Positions 1-6,700 of a stretch of 6,951 nucleotides of DNA are shown piece after piece. Within the stretch, counting starts at the first letter, position 1. Every line of letters begins with the position of its first letter. Below the pieces are notes generated by a model, which saw only the letters and a list, made by a program, of their open reading frames with translations, made no database searches and had not been told where the DNA came from. The stretch comes from UBA93 sp964477205 (GTDB taxonomy: Archaea; Micrarchaeota; Micrarchaeia; Norongarragalinales; Norongarragalinaceae), in contig CAYZDE010000034.1 of NCBI GenBank assembly GCA_964477205.1, forward strand, positions 1-6,951, read 5' to 3'. The position numbers and the translations under genes were made by a program.

Positions 1-132
1 GACGAGTTGGGCGACGAGCCCGAGCAAATGCCGCAAGAGGAGTTGGACGCGGCTACCTCGCAAGCCGCGGAAGCGGTTGCGGCAATTGAACAAGAATTAG
101 CCGAGTTTGATGAAGGAGGTGAGGCAGCATGA
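1..132 (+). CDS. C-terminal end of an unidentified protein with an acidic tail (partial)
   Basis: Frame 1 is open from the window edge to a TGA at 130-132, giving the last 43 residues of a protein whose start lies outside the window. The fragment has 15 Asp/Glu and no Lys or Arg, and is rich in Ala and Gln (for example AATSQAAEAVAAIEQELAEF), so it looks like an acidic helix or flexible tail. No family can be recognised. Its stop overlaps the next gene's start in an ATGA arrangement, and that gene's ribosome binding site lies inside this reading frame. This supports a real, co-transcribed and probably translationally coupled gene. Location and function are unknown. Low complexity alone could mislead, but the ATGA junction makes the frame credible. 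Confidence 0.7.
   Translation, partial: DELGDEPEQMPQEELDAATSQAAEAVAAIEQELAEFDEGGEAA
115..122 (+). promoter_or_regulatory. Strong Shine-Dalgarno site GGAGGTGA
   Basis: GGAGGTGA lies 6 nt upstream of the ATG at 129. It matches the complement of the archaeal/bacterial 16S rRNA 3' end over eight bases. It fixes the start of the 202-residue protein despite the 4-nt overlap with the upstream gene. The start at 788 has no comparable site. Confidence 0.85.
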
Positions 133-737
133 TTAGAAAGCTCATTTGGTTTGTTTGCCTCGTCGCGTTCGCTACGCTCGTGGCTTATGTTTACTCGCCC
201 GCGCTAATCGGAATGCAAGGCGACGAACTCGACTTATTCCCGCAAAGCGCACCAGTCGAACCCGAAGAATTCATCGAGTCTTACTCATTGTCTAACGGCG
301 GCGATTTCTTGTCGTACGAGAATGCGGATTACTTGTTTACTATTAAGTATCCGATTGGCTTTGCTGCCGCGGAGTACCCTGACCCGTTCACCGCCTGCCG
401 CTTTACGGCGGCGTCGACACTCGGCTCGGAAATAATCGAGGTGAAGGTGGCTGAGGAATCGTTCTCTAACCAAGAACTGCGCGATGCGCTTGCAGGCGAC
501 CTTGAAGGTGAATTGGATGAAGAGTACGAGCTCTCGCGTTACGAGGAAACCGAGGTGAACGGCGTTAAAGCGTTCCTGTTCGAGGGTAATGCCGGAGTGC
601 TTGATTTTGTGGCTTGGGTGCGCGGCGGGTTCTACCAGTGCGATGGTTACACTGCTTTAGTAACGGTTACCGTGCCTTCGGTTGCGGCCGCGGACTTCGA
701 CATGGCGGATTATGTTTTGTACTCGTTCGAGTGCTGA
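129..737 (+). CDS. Membrane-anchored exported protein, PsbP/Mog1-like (putative)
   Basis: This is a 202-residue protein. Residues 2-4 carry the charges (IRK), residues about 5-26 form one hydrophobic helix, and the rest is a soluble extracytoplasmic domain. No convincing signal-peptidase site or lipobox is seen, so the helix is read as an uncleaved anchor. After an acidic linker (about 30-60), the segment YENADYLFTIKYPIGF (63-78) resembles the opening strands of PsbP/Mog1-like domains, often written as Y-x-n-x-x-y-x-F-x-I-x-Y-P-x-g-f. It is followed by a helix (about 114-133) and by VNGVKAFLFEG (143-153), also typical of that fold. The family call is made from pattern memory and is moderate. 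The domain is very acidic, with roughly 35 Asp/Glu against 7 Lys/Arg after residue 29. Cys90, Cys171 and the last residue, Cys202, are extracytoplasmic. The start is fixed by the GGAGGTGA site and the ATGA overlap. Role unknown; it may work at the cell surface with the giant protein downstream, which is inference. Confidence 0.85.
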   Translation: MIRKLIWFVCLVAFATLVAYVYSPALIGMQGDELDLFPQSAPVEPEEFIESYSLSNGGDFLSYENADYLFTIKYPIGFAAAEYPDPFTACRFTAASTLGSEIIEVKVAEESFSNQELRDALAGDLEGELDEEYELSRYEETEVNGVKAFLFEGNAGVLDFVAWVRGGFYQCDGYTALVTVTVPSVAAADFDMADYVLYSFEC

Positions 738-787
738 ATTATTCGGTTTAACAAGGTTTAAAACCAGTTTTCGCCCTATTCTTTGTT
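738..787. other. 50-nt intergenic gap with tandem GGTTTAA elements
   Basis: The gap separates the 202-residue protein from the giant surface gene. GGTTTAA occurs twice, at 745-751 and 755-761, exactly 10 bp apart (about one helical turn). The second copy extends into the small inverted repeat GGTTT-A-AAACC (755-765). No Shine-Dalgarno sequence precedes the ATG at 788; the 20 bases before it are pyrimidine-rich. The short T-runs at 768-771 and 782-784 are too weak to call a terminator for the upstream genes. Confidence 0.6.
757..763 (+). promoter_or_regulatory. Candidate archaeal TATA box for the giant surface gene
   Basis: TTTAAAA has the form of an archaeal TATA box and is preceded by a purine-rich AACAAGG (750-756), which could serve as the TFB recognition element. 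Its centre lies 28 bp upstream of the ATG at 788. Archaeal transcription usually starts about 26-28 bp downstream of the box centre, so the start site would fall at or beside the ATG and give a leaderless mRNA. The missing Shine-Dalgarno sequence agrees. An AT-rich heptamer in a short gap could occur by chance, and the giant gene could instead be read through from the upstream operon. Confidence 0.45.
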
Positions 788-3700
788 ATGAGCGTGAAGG
801 AAATTTACCTCTCTATAGAGGACAAATACTACGGATTAATGGAGAAGATCGGGCTCGAGAAATTATTCGTCGCGCCCATCGAGTCCCACGGCATACCCTC
901 GTTCCCGATTGCCGTATTATTATTACTCGCGCTCGCTTTAGGAGCTTTATTCCTGCTAGCGGGAGCTCCCGGCGCGGACCAGTTCTCAGTTCGCGTTTAC
1001 GGTAATGAAGAGCGCTTGTCCGGCGCGATTGTGCAAGTGTTCGACTCGGAAGGCAACCTCATCGGGGAATTGGAAACCGAGAATGGAATCGCTTCATTAG
1101 ACTTACCGCCCGGCGCTTTCACGCTCAAAGTAAAGAAAGCCGGCTTTAACGATTACGAGGCGGAGATTGACACCCGCGATTCAGCGCTCGTGCGAGTTGA
1201 CTTGTACTCTTCTGAAATAGAGATTCCCACGCCGACTCCACAAGCAACACGCGACCCTTACGAGTACGAGTCGCCGAGCCAGGAGTCTTCGACGGGTTCG
1301 CTTAACATCATTGTTCGCGACGAAGCGAATGAGCCGGTTAGCGGCGAAGCAATGGTTTACGACGCGAAGACGAATGTTTTCATTGACTCCGTGAACGTTG
1401 CGGGTGGCACGGGAGTGCTAAGCAACCTCGAGCTAGACACGCAGGTCTTCGTCAACTTCCAAGCGGACGATTACTACCCTTATAACGGCGAGGAGAACGT
1501 GAAGGTCATCCAGCCCGGAGTGAACAGTTACTTGATTCACGTTCAAACAATTAATTTGAGTAGCTCGATGCCAATGGAAACAATACTCCGCGTGCTGGAG
1601 TCGAGTAATGACGTGCCGATTCAAGGAGCGGAAGTGAGCGTTTACGAATCCGGCGGCTTGACTCCGATTTCCTCGCAACTCGTCACGGATTCGAGCGGCG
1701 AAGTCGCGCTCACCTTAATTGACGGTTATTATTACGCGAGCGCGGACGCGAAGGATTACTTCCGCGGGTTCTCAAGCGTTTTCGAATCAACCGACGAAGT
1801 AGAATTCTCGCTCATTCCCGTAGAGGACGCGACTAGTGTTGACTTGACGGTGGTTGTAATCGACGAGGAAACCGGCGAGCCCATGCCCACGGCAGGAGTA
1901 GCATTGTTCACATTATACAATAATGCGTGGTATCCGCTCGCGGATACCGTGCAAACAAATGAGTTCGGCGAGGCCTCCTTCCCGCAGTTAATGCGCGGTT
2001 TGAGCGTGATGATTCAAGTGGCGAAGGGCAGTAGGAACGCTAGCGCAACAATACTACTGCCGAGTTCAGCCGCAGAGTTCGTTGTAACCATCGAGGTTCC
2101 GTTGAACCCTGCAACCGTAATCGCCAGTACTTACGACTTGTTGTCGAACCAGAGCATTAACGGAGTGTTCCAAGCTTACTATGAAGAAGAGTTACTCGAC
2201 TCTTGCACCGCCGCCGCAGGGGAATCATGCGAGTTAAGCGTGCTCGCCCGCCGTGACGTAAGCATTCAAGCGAGCTCGAGCGGCTACGCCTCGCGCGTGA
2301 CCGTAGTGAACCTGCCGGCAGAGACTGAAGAATTAGTAGCTCTGGGCTTGATTCCCTTGGACTCGCTCAACGACTCTTACGTTGCCTTCGACGGGTTCTA
2401 CAATCGATTAGGCCAGAAAACGGATTCGCTCATGATAGGCCACGATTACGAAGCGCGCTTCTGGATTATCACTAACGACGCGGACTTAAGCGGTTTGTTC
2501 TTCAAGGTAGCCGACGAGGACGCTACCGAAGTATTCCTAACCGGAGTTAGCCCGCCGCCCGCAATCATTAAGGCGAATTACGTTCCGGGCCCTGAGTTCG
2601 TTGACGCGCAATGCAATGTTTCCACGCCTTGCAATTGGATGGAGGCGCAGTACGCCGGCGACCAAAACCGCCTGGTTACCTTCGACATGGCCGTTAGCCC
2701 TACCGTGGAAGTCGACCCAGAGACGCACAAGGGCGAAGCGTCGTTCTCTTACCGCTCGTGGATCGCGCGCGGCTCGACCATCATAATCCGCAACCCTTGG
2801 GATAACATACTCGAGACCGCAATCGACGACTTACTGCCTTCCGGCTATTACGCGAACGCTTACGAGATAACCGCGGACATCATGTCCCCGGGCACTACCT
2901 GCATTGACGGAATCTGCGTGAGCATGGAGTTCTCGCAAGGCGACCAAGTAGGCCCGAACGAAGGCTTCCCGGCGGTCTCACTCTTGAACCTTGCTCCCGG
3001 CGACGCGGAGTGGCAGCCGCTCGTGGTGCACTGGCAAGTTGAATTATTCCGTAACTTGGGTGAAGAGTCATATCTATCCTTCACCTTCGAACCCGAACAC
3101 TTCCAACTCGATTCAGGTTATTTGAGCGTAGAGGATTACACTCCGAACACGGACGACTTAGTCTGCGGCACCCTAGACTCGACCGAACTTGAATTCGAGT
3201 ACTATGAAGAGGACGGCTTCGTTATAGCCGTTGCCGACGTGAGCGCCCTCATAGAATGCACTAACTACATTTCTTACTCCCAGTTGAACCAATCATTCGT
3301 GGTAACCGGCGAGTTCTATTTGAAGCCGCTCGGAACCACGGAACAAGCCTTTGTGGAAACCGCGTTCAGCACCCTGCAAATCCAATCCGCTGAGCTTCCC
3401 GACCCGTTCGTAACCGGCTTCCACGAGTCATGGCTGAGCGTGGAGAACCCGAACGGCGCTTACACTCCTTACGGCTCCGTGGAATTACAGTTAAGCCAAC
3501 GCGAGAACGACGCGGACCCAATGGAAAACCCGTGGGAAGCCGTGAACATCGCGGATTGCACTGACCAGGAAATCCAAGACGAGTCGTGCCACCACGGCCT
3601 GGTTCGCTTTGACATGGCGTTCACCGCCGAGCGCTCCCGCGACGAGAACGAAATCATGCTACAAACCATTCCAACGCACTTGGAGATAATTAGCGCTAGT

Positions 3701-6700
3701 TACGAAAAGGATGGAGTCACTTACTACCCGCAGCTCTACGAGCAAGGCTTTACCGCCGGCGTCGGCGCAATGAGTGCTGGCGAAACCGTAACCGCTACGG
3801 CGTGGGCCAAGCCAATTGGAATCAACACTTACTCGGTAGTGACCGTGCAGCACAAATCAGTTGACCCGGCAGGCGCGCAAGGCCAACCCGGTGCCCAGCA
3901 CCCGACCAAGCTCGAACGCGACTTATTCGTTAGCGCAATACCAGAACAAGGCGACAGCGAGTACTACGAGTTCGGAGGCCTTGACGGAGACTGCAACGGC
4001 GCAGTGCACGTGAGCTTCAATTCGCAGCTCACCGGCGACGCGGCATTCAACTTGCAAGCCGGTTGCAGCAACTTGGCGTTGATGGTAACTCCGATCTTCC
4101 CGGCTGACGCAGTTCCGACTTTCGTTGAAACGAACGGCCAATTACTCGGAGTGCAAGTACTCGAAGACGACGGGTCTAGCGGCTGCTACGAATCATGCAG
4201 TGCTGACGGCTCATCGTGCACCGCAGGCTTCAGCGCCCTAGCCGAAGAAGGCGAAGGAGTGCTCCGATACAATCCGCAAGCTGCGTCGTGCCCGAACGAG
4301 TTCAAGCTCGCCGGCAACCGCATCAAGTCGTCCAGCGTCCTACTCGGCATCATGCCTGTTGGCTCGGATGACGAAGAGCAATTGACAATCACGGTTAACG
4401 GCAACCCGCTGGGCGCGGAGTGCTACGAAGCGTGGCTCGACGGCCAAACGCAAGAGGACTGCCTCGCAGAGTACGGCGACGTGACTACGAACACGGAAGA
4501 GCCGCGTTACCGTTATAAGTCGTTTTACGTGGGACCCGTAATCAAGTCGTACATGCTCGAGCCCTCGCCGGAAGGCGACCAAGCGAGCGGCGATTATGCC
4601 TCACTCTCGCCCGTCGAGTACCACCCCGAGTTATGGGCTATTGTGAACCACAAGCAAACCGGCCCCCGCTCGTTCATCGTTGTCGAAGCAACAACCGTGC
4701 ATCCTGCGGACCCGAGCGCGAGTTACGACGAGATTTACCCGTTCAACGGATTGAACCCGTACTTCTACGCGAATTTTGAAGGTCCCGGCGTACAAACCTT
4801 CGCTTACTACCCGCAAAGTGGAAAGCGTTTAATCATTTACGAGCAGCTCGCGAACGCCGTGCCCGTATTCGTTTACGACCCGTGCGACTCCGAGGAATGG
4901 GAGTCAATTTCCGGTTGCTCGCAGCAAACAAACTTCGCGTCGACTTACAACCGAATCTACTTAACGGACGCACAGCCGGAGTACGACGAGGTCTTTGAAG
5001 AATACTCTGAACAAAACCCGTTGAGCGAGTACTTCGCAGGCCCTGACTTACCCGGGCTCAAACCGTATTCCTGGCCCGTGCTGCAAGCCGTTGTCGAGAA
5101 AGGCAGGAACGCGGCGAATTGGAGTGCCTACTGGCGCAGCAACAGCGTGACTTACTGGTGCGACTCGAGCCTAGGGCTTGACGAGTACGACTTCCTCAAT
5201 GCAACGCAGTGCCGCCCGACCGTGGACGACTGGCGCGACGTCGGCGTGGAGAACGTGACCCAGCAACACGCTTGCACCTTCTGCAATAACACTTACGCCC
5301 CCGACAACCCGTTATGCGATAACGAGGAGAGCGAGTACTTGCAGTGCACGCTGAACAATGAAATCCCGGTGGTGGACTGCGACGAGCGCTGCTTCTTTGT
5401 TGGAGAAAGCCTCGGCACGGCTTTCGTGGATTACGGCGACTCGTTCATTTCGAATTACAGCGAGTGCGAAACGCACATTACTACGACCATGGCTTACGAC
5501 GGCTCCGAGACAATGCAAAGCATCAGCAAGAGCGTTGCACAAGAGTGCTATTCTCAAGCGCAGAGCGGCGACCTTCCGGGCTGCCCGCTCGACTTTGCCG
5601 AAGGCACCAAGGGTACTTCGAGCCCGCAGCCATTATGCATAATGGATGGTGACTACGACGGGTTCCGCTCCGGAGAAACAGAGTTCACTGAAGCAGAGCT
5701 CGACGGTGCGATTTGGACTTGCCCGTATGGAATCGTATCCGTGCGCAAGCAATACTGCAACCGCTTCGGCAAGGAGTGCAAGCTCACCCTGCCGGGCGGT
5801 GACTACCAAAACTTAATGGCCTCGATTAGCAAAGACGAGGTAGAAGCGTGCTTCGACAATGAGAACGCGTACTGCCCGCTTGAACTCGACGACTTAGGCA
5901 AGCCGTGGTGCTACCTCGAGTCATCCGGAACCGCGTTCTACGAGGGAGCCGACGACTCGTTTGAAGAGTACGGAGGGCCGGTAATCGTTCCATCAGTTGA
6001 CGAAGGCGACTCTTACTCTTGCCCAATGGCCGGCGAGCCGGAACAACAATCTTACATACTCGTGCACTCCGTGTGCATTGTCTCGTGTGATTGCCACTGC
6101 TTCCCGCGCGACGACTGCGACTTGTCATGCGGCCAAGACGGGTTCACTGAATCATTTGCATTCGAGTTTGCAACGCAGACAGGATGGGACACGCAGAGCG
6201 GTGAAGCGGACTTAGAGGAAATTCAAGCGTCTTACTCGCCGTTCGATGAGGAGTACGAGAATGCTAACTTACAGCCCGCCCGCTCGTTCCCGGAGTGGGG
6301 CACTGAATTCAAGTACGACTTCCTAGTGAACAAGGTGTTCCCGACCGAAGCAATGCAAGGCGAGGACGCTGTCGAGTACGCTCCGTACTTAACTTTCTAT
6401 GGAGAGCCCGACTATGAAGTTGCGTTGCGCATTGCTAATGTGCAAGGGTGCACGATTGAAGACGACGCTATGTACGAGCACACGAACGAGCAAGGCGTGT
6501 ACGAGGTCTCCATAGTGAACAACCCGAACATAGGTACGGGCCAAGACTTGTGGAGTGGCGCTGCCGTGGTAGCGCACATTAACAAGAACGAGTACCTCGG
6601 CATTCAATGCCGAAAGCCCGAGGAAAAGTGGGGTGAAGTCGAGTTGTGCGCTCCGGTGTACACTGATTACTCTTCACTGTTCGGGTCTTGCGTGAACTCG

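Noticed and set aside
129..215. Possible lipobox around Cys10 of the small anchored protein
   Set aside because: Cys10 is in the middle of the hydrophobic helix and is preceded by IWFV, not by the small-residue [AS][GA] pattern of a lipobox.
765..787. T-runs before the giant gene as an archaeal terminator
   Set aside because: The longest run is four T, which is weaker than a usual archaeal poly-T terminator; read-through cannot be excluded.
961..970. Perfect palindrome GGGAGCTCCC
   Set aside because: It lies inside codons at the end of the membrane helix (Ala-Gly-Ala-Pro). A 10-bp palindrome there is plausibly chance, and it has no following T-tract.
682..1005. A + strand ORF of 107 codons bridging the gap and the start of the giant gene
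   Set aside because: It lies in another frame across two supported genes, begins inside the 202-residue protein, is Arg/Ser/Pro-rich with no domain pattern, and has no ribosome binding site.
5826..6128. A 100-codon minus-strand ORF
   Set aside because: Arg/Ser/Thr-rich shadow opposite the giant gene, caused by the codon bias of the real strand; no start signal or recognisable motif. Other minus-strand ORFs (for example 5312-5557 and 1433-1678) were rejected for the same reason.
5273..6130. Cysteine clusters as iron-sulfur or zinc-finger sites of a redox or DNA-binding enzyme
   Set aside because: The predicted topology puts them outside the cell, and the spacings do not match ferredoxin, radical-SAM or standard zinc-finger patterns.
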